From Gonatopus flavifemur (taxonomy: Eukaryota; Arthropoda; Insecta; Hymenoptera; Dryinidae), in NCBI GenBank assembly GCA_018340375.1, contig JAFFJZ010000010.1, positions 5,766,001-5,830,000 on the forward strand: DNA of 64,000 nt. The letters are read 5' to 3'. Under the pieces are notes generated by a model. That model was not told the origin of the DNA. It did no database searches and saw only the letters and a list, made by a program, of their open reading frames with translations. How positions within the stretch are numbered: position 1 is the first letter of the stretch; the number at the start of each line of letters is the position of its first letter. Positions 12,635-24,814 of the stretch are shown in pieces. The translations under genes were made by a program, and so were the position numbers.

Positions 12635-12792
12635 AACTCACAGAAATGATTTCTTAAAATGCGAAAATTTTTTTCGTCGCTGGGACAAAAATCATGTTTT
12701 TCTTTGAGCCTAGAAAATTTTACTTGAGTAAAGAAAATTTCTTTTAAAATCAAAACGAACTTTTCTTGATTCGAGTAAAATTTCTGTGAGTG
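12635..12792. mobile_element. CACTCACAG-type MITE, TA-flanked
   Basis: The left end AACTCACAGAAAT and the right end ATTTCTGTGAGTG are inverted copies, with TA directly outside both. It is 158 bp long, the same size class as 15527-15686 and 52236-52393. It is non-coding and A/T-rich, with GAAAATTT words in both arms. Confidence 0.5.
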
Positions 12793-13104
12793 TAGAAAAA
12801 ATAATTGATAAGATTATAAATAAGAATGATAAAAAACATACTCTGAAAGTAACAAATATTCGCATTAAATAAATCTTTATTTATCCTCTATCCAATAAAG
12901 ATTTATTTGAATAGATGGAATATAAACTTGAATTTAAAACTCGTTTATTCAACTCAAATATTTGTTGAATGAAAGACAAACAAATATTTATTTTATTTTG
13001 TTTTTTAACGTAGTTTTGAAGAACAAACGCGTTCAAAGTTTATGGTAGCTACAACTTACGGGTGGTCTCTTATTTCAGCTTCGTACTATACACCCTCTCT
13101 TATA

Positions 13105-13332
13105 CACTGTAAAAAATATTCGTGAATTTTCAAGCCGAAAAGTATGGTGAAAAACTTACAGATTGGTAAATTTCCAAATCGTTTGGAAACTCACAAATTT
13201 TCTGTAAATTTCCAAACAATTTTCGTGATTTCCCAGAACAGATTTGTCAATTGACGAAAATTATTTGTAAACTTGCCAAAAAATGTTAGGTAGGAAACTT
13301 CCACGCCTTTGTTTGCAAGTTTTTTCACAGTG
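13105..13332 (+). mobile_element. CACTGT-ended MITE, copy 1 of a two-copy family
   Basis: The ends CACTGTAAAAAA and TTTTTTCACAGTG are inverted, and TA lies outside each (13103-13104 and 13333-13334). About 190 bases from AAGTATGGTGAAAAACTTAC onward reappear, inverted, at 51797-51987, including GATTTGTCAATTGAC and GTTTGGAAACTCACAAAT. The 83-codon minus-strand ORF at 13191-13442 runs out of the element and is not a gene. Confidence 0.8.
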
Positions 13333-13559
13333 TATATTTTTTGAATGATCTGCATGGTGTTTTTGAAAATCGATGTTTTTAAGAATTTCAGAAACATACG
13401 GCTCTTGAAGAAACTCCATGATTGGGCAAATCGTTTTAGCACTTTATTTCAAGATGATTTGATAAAATCATCCATGAATTAATTTGTTAGCTCTTTCGTA
13501 TTATCAACATGGTTCAATGTTAAAAAATACTATTGGCGCAATGTTGAACCAATCTGGAC

Positions 13560-13958
13560 AAACATTGAAGAAGTTCATCACGGCAGGCTTGGCTCAGTAC
13601 TAAAATGAAAAGTCCAATATAGCAATTATTGAATTTTATTATTTTTCCTGTGGGAATTATTATTGTGCGTTTGGAATAATACTTCAAAACTGTATCCATT
13701 CCAACTCAACCAAACGCTCAACCTAATTTTAACACCACCTGAAATTCTAATCCTACTCAACCCTGACCACAACCTTTTATCCCAATGTGATAAACAGATA
13801 GATAGATATTTATTGACTACTAGAATTGATATGTGGGATTGAACGGGAGACGTAACAATCATACAAAAAATGTACAAATTTAAAGTACCTACATTACACA
13901 ATTGCAACATCCATACTATAATCATTACATAATGAATATTATATTAATTTATTATTCA
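13560..13958 (-). other. Possible retrotransposon tail, otherwise unassigned
   Basis: Read on the minus strand, 13790-13820 gives GTCAATAAATATCTATCTAT followed by a (ATCT)-like run. This arrangement is often seen at 3' ends of non-LTR retrotransposons. No reverse transcriptase segment is visible next to it, so the call is weak. The 99-codon minus-strand ORF here shows no recognisable domain. Confidence 0.2.
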
Positions 13959-13962
13959 TTCA

Positions 13963-14639
13963 GGGGTGAAATACAATTAGAACGACAAACAAAGACGTTT
14001 TTCATGATTTTTTTTCACCTAGAAGTTTATATTTGAATAGAGTAAGCGCTTGTAGGGTTCTTAATATACTATTCAGGTATATCAAGGTGATTTTTTTTCC
14101 CCAAAAAATGGCGACCGTACACAGGGTTCAAGTGACACCTAGTCCGAAGACGGCGGGGGTTCTGCTGACCGTAATTTTCATCTGAAAAAAAAGACCAAAA
14201 GAAATTACCTTCAGTACACTTATAATCCGCAGTTGAACCCAAAAGAAAATGGAAAAAAAATATAAAATTTGTAATTTGGCAGAGCGAAAATGGGCAAAAA
14301 TCGATAATTCACCCCTTTTTTCAAGTCATTTTTGCAAAATTACCTAATTTTTTTGTTTTAACTAGGAGCTAATATAATACCGAAGATGTCCCCAAAACCT
14401 AATCTCGATCGGATCATTAATTTTTTACTTATCACCCCCGCCAACTCGGAAAAACAGGTTTCAAGAAAAACGCATTTAAAGTTTTCGTTGAAAAAAACAA
14501 AAAACAAAAATACCTCAATATACTTCAATAACGTATGATCAACACTGCAAAATTCTGTTCAAATCAAATACAAGCTACTAGGTGAAAAAAAATCATGAAA
14601 AATGCCTTTGTTTTTGCCGTTCCAATTGTATTTCCACCC
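13963..14639. mobile_element. TTAA-flanked element, GGGGTGAAATAC ends
   Basis: About 60 bases at the left end (GGGGTGAAATACAATTAGAA and on to TTTTTTTTCACCTAG) are inverted at the right end. A TTAA lies outside the right end and a decayed TTCA outside the left, so a TTAA target is likely. The 677-bp inside is non-coding. The terminus resembles that of the TTAA element at 19804-20616 (GGGGTTATATAC), which suggests a common superfamily (Kolobok- or piggyBac-like). Confidence 0.75.
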
Positions 14640-15239
14640 TTAATTATTATATCAATTATTATAATCGTTATCATTGAATAATTCGGTCATTATTATCATA
14701 TTCTCATAGTAATATAAGGGTAGTATTGTGATATCATACATCACATAATATCAAACATTTCCTATACATTAGAAGCATGAAAAAATGTCGACTACAACCG
14801 CTTTTGATTTCTGATGATTTAGTTTTCTCAGCATCGCTAATCAAAATCTAGAAGAATAGGACTTTTATTTGATGACATTCTTCTTCCTAATTAACTGGTA
14901 GATTTGTGCTATGAGGAACAACATGAATGTTCCCATTAATAATGATTTACGACGCTTCTAAGAACCTATATCAGCTTATTAATGCTAGTGGACGCCCGTT
15001 ATTGAGGGTACAATAGGACTTGGGAAGTAGCCAAATCTTCAACGTAAGTTCCACAATATTTCTGGAATATATTCCTTTACACAGCAATTTCACATCAATC
15101 GAAGGATTATTATACGAAATGGCCTCGCATGGAATGGGTTACGTCCGTTAAAATAAAAACTTAATCAATGCATAATATTTTGTAGATTTCGCAAATATCG
15201 CTCTAAAAGAGATTGTAAATGTGATTGGCTTAGCCCTTC

Positions 15240-15400
15240 TCCTTGGTGAAAATCCAAAAGTGAAGGGAAAGCGAGTATTGAAATGAATAAAACGTGAAAA
15301 TGTTATAATTTTCTCCTAAATCACGCCTAGATGACTCTTTGGTACGCTTAGATGTCGCGTTTTCGTTGCACTTCAATGCTTCATTTTCACCAGAGTTGTT
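15240..15400. repeat. Weak inverted repeat with TGGTGAAAAT arms
   Basis: CTTGGTGAAAATCCAAAAGTGAAG on the left faces CTTCATTTTCACCAG on the right. GTGAAGGGAAAGCG-type words recall the element at 7638-7949. Boundaries and family are uncertain. Confidence 0.3.
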
Positions 15401-15526
15401 GGAGCCAATTCTAATGCATGGAAGACCAGCGTTAGCGTGAATTTATCTTCAATGAACCATAAGAACGCCAAGACTTATATTCTTTGGAAGGAGGACATTT
15501 CAAAATTGAATGTTAGATGTCTTCCA

Positions 15527-15686
15527 CACTGAAAAAAGTTTGGTGCTTAATCTGTCATTTCAATGACGCGCAGCGTAAAATTTCAATTACGTTCAACATC
15601 TGAGCCAGATTTGGCGCAGGAGCCGCATCAAATCGATCGCTGCGCCTCATTAAAATGACAGGTTAAGCACCAAACTTTTTTCAGTG
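15527..15686. mobile_element. CACTGAAAAAAGTTTGGTGC MITE, copy 1
   Basis: The ends CACTGAAAAAAGTTTGGTGC and GCACCAAACTTTTTTCAGTG are perfect inverted copies, and pairing continues imperfectly to about 48 bases per arm. The 2 bp outside are CA on both sides. A second, more diverged copy lies at 37192-37338 and is flanked by TA. It is 160 bp long and non-coding. CACTG ends with a relaxed 2-bp duplication would suit the CMC/EnSpm group, but that is inference. Confidence 0.8.
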
Positions 15687-16991
15687 CAGACATCAGGAAA
15701 ATATCCACTTTGATTAAATTACCAAACAACTACCTCCCATGCTATCCAATTGCCAGGTTAGCGTGAATGCCCAAAGAACGCAATCTTGAGAAACTAACCG
15801 AGTCATATTCATGAAAAATGATCCAAAGACAGCCATCACAAGGACCCGATTACTGGTTGATCATCTTCATTATTTTTACAATTTCCAGGCATAATTACTG
15901 CCCAAGATCTAGTCTAGTTTCTGCACATAAGAGCTGGTCAGAGAATAACCAGTTGAGCGTTACATTATCGTTTGAAAAAAACAGTCATCATCGTGTGCCA
16001 ATTTCGGCGCAAAACCCACAAAAAATAGCTGCTTCTTAGCTAACGACGGTTGACATTTTCACAAAAATTTATCATCTACTTTTTATAGACCTTTATATGG
16101 TTTATTCGCGACAACCAGCATACAATGAAAGAAAAAAAATACTAAAAAGTAATATTCTGATGAAGAATATCCTTAACAACCCGAATTTCTTTCGGTTGAA
16201 TATGAATATCGATGTGATACCAACAAATCAATTCGTTATATCGAGTTTATAGATTTGGAGAGAAAAAACGCAATCCTTAGAATTAGCATAGCCATAAATC
16301 GAAGAGAACGATAGAATTTTCTTTAGCAATTAAAATATCCTCATAAATTGAAATAGACTTCCAGCAAGTGTGATTCACGTTGGAATAAAAGGCTGACCGA
16401 TCGTTTAGGTCAGCGAACTCGAAAACCAGAAGAAAGCAGCTCCGCCTTCATTCAAAGAAGATGCTCAATGATATTCAGACTTTTTCCGGTCGGTTGCGGT
16501 TTTTTCACACGCGCGAGTGTGCTCCTCTCACCCTTATACATGCGTCGATACTTGGATACATAAGTACTACTATACAGGGACCTAATGGATTCAAATTTAT
16601 TCTCTCCGTTGCTTTGCGCGCGACGCTTCATTAGCACGGTACGTACGCACGCGGCGGTGAGTTTAACTGCTGCTTCTTCCTCCTCTTTCTCCTTCTTCAA
16701 ACCATTCGGCGATAATTTAATTATTACGTTAGATTTGCTAATTCGACGCGCCGAGGGCGGTGTTGCATCGTAAGAGTTTTTCCCCCCGGTGGTATAGGCA
16801 CAAGGAGAGAGGACGGACAAAGTGAGTCCAAGAGGTGACTTGGCCTCTCTGTATAATTTCGTCCCATTCAATTCTCAGTTTACTTCTCATTTTATTTCAT
16901 GGAATGAAAACGGGTCTTGAATGTCGAAGGAATATGTGAATGTTTTGCATGCTACATAATTTCGGAAGATCTTGTTAGCCGGATGCCTCAA

Positions 16992-17165
16992 ATGAATATG
17001 ACAACAATCAAAGACATTCTTGCTCTCAAGATCATCCTTTTCGTCTTTTTATGTTTTCTGAACACAGGATGTGATATTTCGAAGATTTTTGCATCATGCG
17101 GGGAGATAAATGTGAATAAACAAATGAATAAATTCTTGCTGGTTCTTCTCATCTTCAACCGCTGA
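16992..17165 (+). CDS. Possible small secreted or membrane peptide
   Basis: A 57-codon reading starts at ATGAATATGACA. After a short basic start it has a hydrophobic run (about residues 8-19) followed by a Cys, resembling a signal peptide or membrane anchor. A second short hydrophobic run lies at the C terminus. I recognise no family and no promoter, and cannot see splice sites that would extend it. The hydrophobic run could also come from T-rich DNA by chance. The start was chosen at the ATG nearest the hydrophobic stretch; an in-frame ATG at 16917 is also possible. Confidence 0.15.
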   Translation: MNMTTIKDILALKIILFVFLCFLNTGCDISKIFASCGEINVNKQMNKFLLVLLIFNR

Positions 17166-17889
17166 TGATTAGACATTTCGTCACCTAGCATTACAATTTC
17201 ATCCCATTACAGTGTGTTTTAGAATGTTAGAAGTTAATTCATGTTGAACCGTTGAGTGTTAATCATTCCAACACTTAGCTCGGAAGATCCACACGCACAA
17301 TGATGTTCGAAGCTATCAATACCAACTAGTCGACCTATAATTCTCTCCTCATCCTCGTTCATGAAGTCATGGAATAAGGCGAGTATAATCGATACGTAGG
17401 AGATACGGGCTGACATGAAACTGAACGAGACATCGCAGTCGTGTGATGAGAGACCCGTCGTTTATTATACACACAAACACACATATATGTATATCATTCC
17501 CATTCACGCGACCAGGGATCGTGTCTTCGTATAAAAGTTCAAGATTGCAAAATTGAATCCGCATCTCAACGAGATGTGCGTGGTAGGTAGGTGCCAGGAC
17601 CGACACGTTCAATCGAACATCGGCATCGATATCAAAATCCTCGTATCGTAACCAACGAACGATCGTTAATTAAACGTCGAACATGTAGTTCCATTCATTT
17701 CAAATCTATTTACTTGTATCGATTCGTACCGGTGAGGTAAGAAGATGGATACGTCATAATCTTGGCTCAACTTGGATAGCAGCGATACCAAATCTGAAAT
17801 TCAACAAAGCCTTTCCCGTTCCAACGTAGGAGATTTTAAAATTCGAATGAAAGTAATAGCAGTTTCCCAGGCAACAATTATATTAGTCG

Positions 17890-17904
17890 TAGGTACCTCA
17901 CGTG
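17890..17904 (+). promoter_or_regulatory. Shared word TAGGTACCTCACGTG, copy 1
   Basis: The 15 bases are identical to 54057-54071, and the match extends to 19 of 21 with the following bases. It contains a CACGTG E-box. Both copies lie in repeat-poor islands. A chance match of this length in 64 kb is not excluded. Confidence 0.3.
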
Positions 17905-19803
17905 CGGTGTACAATTTTCTACAACCGTGTAGAAAATGTAACCTTAGGAGCGGGTATCGTGTAGACAAGATTTTCATTCGGCATATATTGCAATAGCGTT
18001 GAAATAAGCCAAGTTATAACTCGAGTTCACCCAAAGCTGATGATTGATGGGTACCAGTAGTTCCATTCGACGTAAGATTTTTATAATACAATCGTAGGTG
18101 GCAATTACACGACACCGTGTATCGAGCGTGAGGGAGTAGAGTACGGTACGTACTCGTACGTACACTCGTACTTGCTTCTAATTAGCACATTCTGTGGCTG
18201 TGTGATTTCCCAATACCCGATAGACGTACCAATAGAAACATATTTCAATATGTGACTTTATAGGTTGCAGAATCTTACCGAGCATTGAATGCGATTTCAC
18301 AAATGGAGAGACAGACGGGGAGAAAGAATGAAGAGGCAGGAGAAGAAATTTCACCAAAAGTCTCATAAACGGTAGCCATTCGTAACGACAATGTTATAAA
18401 ACTCCATCTCTAAAGATGGATCAGGAATAATGAGGATTTATAGTGAAGATAGATCGAGGCAATCTCAATTCACTTTTATATTCACTCGGTCGAACAACCA
18501 ATCGGATCGTCAGTCAAAAGAGAAGTCTGTTCAGAAGAGGTGAAAGAGACAGCCCACGCAACCTCGACTCGAGACAAGGGGCGAACTCACGCACATCTAC
18601 AAACACGTACCCGTGCTTCAGAGAACACCGATGATGCATATTACGGAATGATTTCTCAAACAACGATGAATCTCTCGATCATTATCGATGATCGATACAA
18701 TATTGTTTTGATTGAAATTTATCAGCAATAATGTATAATTGAGGACCATTTCGAATTAAATACGAGTGGGATTTCGTAATTGAACATGGGTTTGTTTTGT
18801 GTTATAACATGGAACCAGCGTCATTTACATTCAATCGTCGAACAAAGAGATTGTTGTGCGAATATATTATGTCACGCGAAGAGGAGCGAAGGCGATAAAT
18901 GTGAGACTCGTTCTATGACGATTAATGAATTATTTGATACTTATGTAACATGAAAGGTATCCGCGTTAAAGAGGAAAAGGAGACAGGTGATAGAAGGATA
19001 CCTCATGTTGAATACATTGGAACTAGTAAAGCGTAAGTATGGGAAAATTACGGATCTCACCAATGAGAGGCTGTGTCAGCATCCACAGTTTTTCAATAAT
19101 AGCGATTTCAAGCCTAATAATTGCATAAATTTTCCCAAAATCTGAATCAATATCGATCATGTGATCCTGCAAACAGGATTACAGCATAGATTCAATATGG
19201 GGTTGCAAGAACCCTGTGCAGTATGGCATATTTCCAATTTCCTATCAGAGAAAGATTTATTCCCTACTGCGGGGGAACAATTTCTACTTGTTTTCAATTT
19301 TCAGGTCCTATTCTAACAGTGATGAGATCAATTTGGGCCACCAAAAGAATTGAGAGACCAATATTGTGGTTTAGGGAAGTATTTAACGAGATCCAGAAGA
19401 GTTTGCCCACCTAAGACATCACAGTCTTTGTTTTATATTGATATTCTGTGTTGACTATATCACCAATGTAGACGCAATGATATAATTATATAACAGATGT
19501 AATGTAACATGCTTGAGTGTGAAATTACTCGCAACCAACTTGTTGCAGCAACGTTCTCGTTACAAAAACTATGATGTGTTAGGTGGGTGTCTGGCGAACG
19601 TGAGTTAGATAATGAGAAGATTATAGAAACTTTTAATTAAAATAACTGTTTGGTCACATAAATATATCTATGCTATATCCCGTACAGCACAACTACCGAT
19701 CCTCCACCTAGAACTTCAGTGGAATGGAGGTGGAGAATTGGTGGAGAAATGGGAGCCGTGAAAATAAGGAAGAAATCAGGGAAAATTCATGTTGGTGGAT
19801 TAA

Positions 19804-20616
19804 GGGGTTATATACAGTTAGAAGGCCGAAAAAAGCGATTTTTCCAGGATTTTTTCTGAGGAAACTTTTAAATTTATTGATCTAAAAATTCGTACACATA
19901 TTATGGTATCTTTTAACTGTATTTGAAGACTTAGTATTAGTAAAAATATTTATTTGGAAAGGAGCTACAGCTGATCTCCGGAAGCTCCTTTCGAAAAAGA
20001 CGTTTTGCGGTGACCACTATATCTGTGAACTGGATCCTCTGTAATTAAAAAATGAAGTGATGTTAAATCTAGTAATTAATCGAAGGAATAAGCAAAATAG
20101 ATTTTGTTGACAAAATGGCGGTTTCTCAACAAAAAAATCGATTTTTGACCAAAATTTCGGCCTTGAATTGTTTATAAAAAAAAAATATTTATCGGTGAGG
20201 AAAAATCTTCGAGTAATTACTAAAAAATATATTTAAGAAGCTCGTGTTAAAATTTGAGACCAATCGGTTGAGCCGTTTTCGAGTAATGTTGGTCACCGAT
20301 TTTGGAAACACAGTTTGGAGAACAACGCATTCAAAGTTTCAAAAGCACTTGACATAGAGTTAAAAAATTTTCAAAATCTTCGTGTAACTTGGACAATAAT
20401 TGCCAAATTGACTTGAAATTTTCTGTGTGTGTACTTAAATGTATGTACATTACGAAAATGAAATGAAAAAAAATCGATTTTTTGAAAATTTTAACTGTAT
20501 CCCACATAGCACAAATGTCTCAGTAATATCTCCAGAATATTCTGGAGACATTGCAATATTGTCAGAATATTCTGGAGATATTACTGAGACATTTGTGCCA
20601 TATGGGATATAACACC
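19804..20616. mobile_element. TTAA-flanked element, GGGGTTATATACAGTT end
   Basis: TTAA lies directly outside both ends (19800-19803 and 20617-20620). The left end is GGGGTTATATACAGTT. The right end is split by the hairpin element at 20500-20607; removing it and one TA gives AACTGTATATAACACC, an inverted match to the left end with one difference. The inside is non-coding. It is nested in the larger element at 19678-21396. The superfamily is Kolobok- or piggyBac-like by target site only. Confidence 0.8.
20500..20607. mobile_element. 108-bp hairpin MITE with TA duplication
   Basis: The arms (TCCCACATAGCACAAATGTC and its inverted partner) pair almost perfectly around a short centre and include repeated AGAATATTCT palindromes. 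TA at 20498-20499 and 20608-20609 is the duplication. This is confirmed because deleting the element plus one TA restores the terminal repeat of the host TTAA element. A diverged relative begins at 58954. Confidence 0.9.
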
Positions 20617-21739
20617 TTAATACATTCAGATTTGGTTATGTAAATGCACTATAATAAATTTTATTGAAAATACAGAGATCCAGGTATGCTTTGACAAAAT
20701 ACCATGCTTGGCGCCGCACTTGAATCAATGTTAGTCAACATCGGGCGTAGCTTGATTGCTAACATTGGCACCAAACTAGATTCATGTCTGGGATGATAGC
20801 AATGTTCAATACTTGGCATCCGAGCTTGGTTCGATATTAAAATTCAATATTGTTTCTATGCTTGCAATCGATATTGTTGCCATTATTTATATACAATCCT
20901 AGTTTGAGCTGAGGTTGATTGAACATTCACATTTGAGTAATTGACCACAAACTTGGTGACAGGTTCGAGTCAATACTAGTCTCATAGGGTGTAGCCTAAT
21001 TACCAACAATGTTATTCAGTTAGGTCAAAGTTTAGGATAATAATAACGTTCTCTGCTGAGCATTCAGCTTTCATATATATCGGGAATCCAACACGGCAAA
21101 ATATACTTGGTCCTAGCATTGGTGTTCAAGACTCTGTCAACGCTTAGTCAGCTATGGCGGGCCGCACATCGGCCAAGGCTAGGCTAACCAGACTTGGCAT
21201 ACCAAGCTTGACGCCGATCATGGTGCAATTGTCAATCTTGCGATTACGAGCCTGGGAAGCGGACATTTCTCCGTCGCCTCTCCGTTGCCTCAACGGAGAC
21301 TCTCCCTGATTTCTCCCTCATTTCCACGGCTCCCATTTCTCCACCTCCATTCCACTAAAGTCCTAGGTGGAGGAATCGTGGTTGTGCTGTACGGGATATT
21401 TATACTTATAGTTCTGTTGAATATTATAAGTTAGGATTTCTTCTTCTCCTTTTGGAGTTGAGCTCTATAAATGGATTGTATTTCAAATTAAAATGTGATT
21501 ATTTTTTTTGTTTCTTTGGTGTTATGGGATTTATTCCCCTTGAGAAGATAAAATAAATCAATGAAGAGATAAATGTTCGGTAAATTGTTCTAGTTCGTCG
21601 CTATTAAGGGATTATTCCGATCAAATTTGCTTTCCGATTTTTTTTATTGACTGAAAAGATGCCAAAATATCTCTAGAATCAAAATCTGCAACGCCCAGGT
21701 ACACGAAGGAAAATAAAAATCCAGGTCGAAAATATGGTA

Positions 21740-22050
21740 ATCTATAATAAAAAATCTCAAAATTTGACAATATCCCTTCAATTTGTAATCAAAATGAAAC
21801 GGTTCATATTCTCCTTGAATTTTACTTGGAATAGAATGAAAAATTATCAATACTTGACAAGCGATAGAAAAAAAAAGTACGAACTTTGCAAAAATCGCGC
21901 ATGAAATTTTATTATTTACTTCGTAAAATTTCATGCGCGATTTTCGGAAAGTTCGTACTTTTTTTTCTATAGTTCAAGCATTGATGGAAATGTGAACCGT
22001 TCTATCTTTATCAAAAATTCAAGAAATATCCTCAGATTTTGACAAATATT
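21740..22050. repeat. Long foldback centred near 21916
   Basis: The inner arms (about 21851-21912 and 21922-21980) match closely, sharing AAGTACGAACTTT and AATCGCGCATGAAATTTTA. The outer arms, with AACGGTTCA on the left facing TGAACCGTT on the right, are more diverged. The centre is only about 10 bases. This looks like an old foldback element or an inverted duplication. There is no coding capacity. Confidence 0.65.
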
Positions 22051-22692
22051 CCTAAAATTTTTCGAAGGAACTTTGATCTCCCAAATCCACAATTCTCAAA
22101 ATCAGCCGGGATTAAAACCCAATGAATATTCGATTGACAAATATCATCAAATTTCCAATCATTCTCCCCTTCGAAAGTGACTGAAATTATTTCTGCACGC
22201 ACAAAAATTCATATCAAAATCATCGACATTGACTCGTATCAATACACAAAAGAATCTCCCGGTAAAGGGCAGGTAAGACGTTAGTGTATGAATTTGATGA
22301 TTTTTACAACCCATATAAAGTAATACATTTGTATTATCATCGATGGTTGTAATCAAATCACATGATATGCACTTCTCATACCGTGTTATTCAGTGTATTT
22401 CATTCCGGAGTTATTCTATAATCAACATATTCCTCGCTGATTCTGTATTGACGAGGAGTACAAGCGGTAAAAGCGAAGCTGGTACGAGAAGAATTTCTCA
22501 TCCTCAAAGAAGAGAAGTCAATCTCCCAAGATTAAATTCAAATGAAAACTTATCTCTCATCATATTCTATGATCATTGAATTTAATATAATTTCAAAAAG
22601 AATATATAATATAACATTTCCTTCTCATGATGAATCCCGTACACACGAATACTTTGCGAATCAATTGAGAAAATCTAATCTACGTTAGTTAA

Positions 22693-22710
22693 GTATCGAC
22701 GCCAAGTACA
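22693..22710 (+). promoter_or_regulatory. 18-bp word copy A
   Basis: The sequence is GTATCGACGCCAAGTACA, with the exact 13-base core GACGCCAAGTACA. The flanks are unlike those of the other copies. Confidence 0.7.
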
Positions 22711-23392
22711 CGACAAGGAATATAAAATGTAAAACATAGTCCCTCGCATCTAGATAGATAGATATAATTGTGCGTGTAGTGTGCATCCGTTGACTAGAAA
22801 AGTCCAGAGTTGCGAAAAAAAATGAGCGCACGTGAAACGGTGAGCGTTGCGCTATGTGTACTGTCGTTTCGCGAACATGAGTACACGAGTACAGAGCTAT
22901 CGTCATCGAGTCACGGAAGGAGGGCGTTACATACACGCATGTGCGAGATTGTGTCACGGATGTCATAATCTTGCGTAATTGTAAGCCCAATAGCAAAGAA
23001 TGAATTGAAGGTGATTGTAGTTGTAAGCACTTGTAATGCTGTACGCATGCAGGTGCCACACGGCCACGAATCCACCTCGGTCATACGCCTGACGATTTGC
23101 TTTGGTTCGATCCATTGAATTGTGTCACTGTGAAACAATTGATGCTACATATATTTATAGTTGGGAAACAGAGGAGTTCGATCGCTGAAGCGTTTCACCC
23201 TGTAACGCGTGATGCAATAACAATGATAATGATGATAATAACAGTGCTCGCACCAGTTCTTTTTAGATCACTTTTACTATTATTTTTGTTTCAGGAGATG
23301 CGATACATTAAACTTCACCGACGATCTGAAATTCATGTGAGTTTAGTTTCGAATACTTCTTTCGAATAAGATACTACAAATATTTGAAATCG

Positions 23393-23410
23393 ATATCGAC
23401 GCCAAGTACA
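23393..23410 (+). promoter_or_regulatory. 18-bp word copy B
   Basis: The sequence is ATATCGACGCCAAGTACA with the exact core. It lies 700 bases after copy A in the same orientation. Confidence 0.7.
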
Positions 23411-24737
23411 AAAATCTACTCTCGAATGCACATTCAGTACAAATCGTGAATAATTTGCTTAGATATCTTCATTAATTTACGCGAACTACTTCGCATGAGT
23501 TACTCGATTTGTCCTTGAGAACAATTGGAAAGTGAATTGAAGGGACAATACGATTACGACAAACCAGAAAAGATGAATGAAATATATCATGAGTGAAATT
23601 TCAACACACGAAAACATTTCGATCAATGATATTTTCTATTATTTCCGTTCTACACGCACTCCACAAACTTTCACGAAATCCCATCATCTTCCGAGACCAG
23701 AAATTAAGCGAATTCCATCCTACATTGATATTCCTCAGCAAATCATTCGCATACTAGGACATAATTTATATAAAAATCATGAAGAGGTTGGATTTAACGT
23801 CCACGTGAACCGGTTCGATTTTATAGTCTTGCGAATTTGAAAGCATTTTCGTAAGATCGATTGAGAGAAGGTCCTTCCTATGTGAATCCAATGTAAATCG
23901 AGGCCAGTAATCAAAGAATCCGACAACGACTCACGTGACAAATACAACTCCAATATTTATCTGAGGCATAAATATAAGGAGACACTAAACTTTTATTGCT
24001 TTGGAAATCTTCCACAACCTTCTAATTTATAGTAATAATATTCTATTTTATACTCCTCTAAGATTCCATTTGTGCTCGAGAACACTGAGGGGAATTCTTA
24101 TCCGTGATCCAATGGGATTACCAGAGATTTGTTCTGCTCCTATGCATCGAAGATACTTGAAAACTGTATGTTGTGTTCAGTTGTTATACCCACCTCTACC
24201 ACGCGTTCAAATCACTCGAGTGCAGATTCTCTTAAGTGTGCGAACTGATAATTTCACTGGATTTTACAGATGTTTCCGATATTATATCTGTTGAATTATC
24301 TCCACTCGCAGAGCAGCGAGCAGGAAAAAAGTGTAATGTTAATCGAAAGGTGAGTCGAGGATTGGAAAGTCGAATCGCGATATCATGGGAGTTGGGATCT
24401 GTTTCAGTATTTAGTAAAAGAAAAAAAAACTATTTGAACCACGTCGGTCCAATTAAATTGATTTTCGAATACGATATTTTGTGGATGGCGTGAGAGGGAA
24501 ATAAACAGCGAAAGCCCGTCGATGTGGTGGTACAAACCCATCGTTAGGCCACAAACGAAAGAATATGATTTCGTTTTCATGTTCCAGGGGCGGCTGAAGT
24601 GACAAGCATAACAATGAGACTATAGCAACTTCAAGACCGGAAACGAGGGGGGCGCACGCGTATCCGGTAATGCGGTGCGCGTTCTTTCTTACTCTTTTTT
24701 CTTCTTCCATGTTTTTACAAGGTATTCTATCGATCGG

Positions 24738-24768
24738 TATAAATTGTCGCGACAACATCCGGTCAGTT
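24738..24768 (+). promoter_or_regulatory. Core promoter candidate (TATA plus initiator)
   Basis: TATAAA at 24738-24743 is followed by TCAGTT at 24763-24768, which fits the insect initiator consensus. The initiator A would be 27 bases after the first T of the TATA box, slightly closer than the usual 30-31. The pairing is suggestive because an ATG with a signal-like start follows about 50 bases later. Confidence 0.35.
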
Positions 24769-24814
24769 CGGTATTTTTCTTTTTTGAAGTTTATCCGAAT
24801 ATCTTTTTAGAGAT

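Larger units (their letters stand above)
15690..19677. other. Repeat-poor island, possible regulatory DNA
   Basis: No transposon structure is visible and the base composition is more balanced than in neighbouring blocks. ORFs up to 139 codons (minus strand 16452-16871) have no recognisable domain. Small features include a 7-bp inverted pair GCTGACC/GGTCAGC at about 16391-16414, GC-rich patches near 16615-16660 and 18120-18165 (overlapping GTAC palindromes), and one copy of a 15-base word shared with 54057. Confidence 0.35.
19678..21396. mobile_element. TA-flanked inverted-repeat element, TCCCGTACAGCAC ends
   Basis: Arms of about 110 bases at 19678-19795 and 21290-21396 are inverted copies (TCCCGTACAGCACAAC, then CCTCCACCTAG, GGAATGGAGGTGGAGAA and GGGAGCCGTG). 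TA lies outside each end. It has been interrupted by a TTAA element (19804-20616). The rest of the inside (about 20621-21287) is non-coding with scattered AACATTGG and CTTGGC words. The first bases of the ends match the small hairpin element at 20500-20607, so the two belong to one superfamily. Confidence 0.8.

Noticed and set aside
16452..16871. 139-codon minus-strand ORF
   Set aside because: Low-complexity K/E stretch from a CTT-rich tract, no domain, and an overlapping ORF on the other strand.
22685..23059. 124-codon minus-strand ORF over copy A of the 18-bp word
   Set aside because: Broken up by ORFs in other frames, no domain, and the codons of the word fall in different frames at the other copies, so it is not a protein motif.
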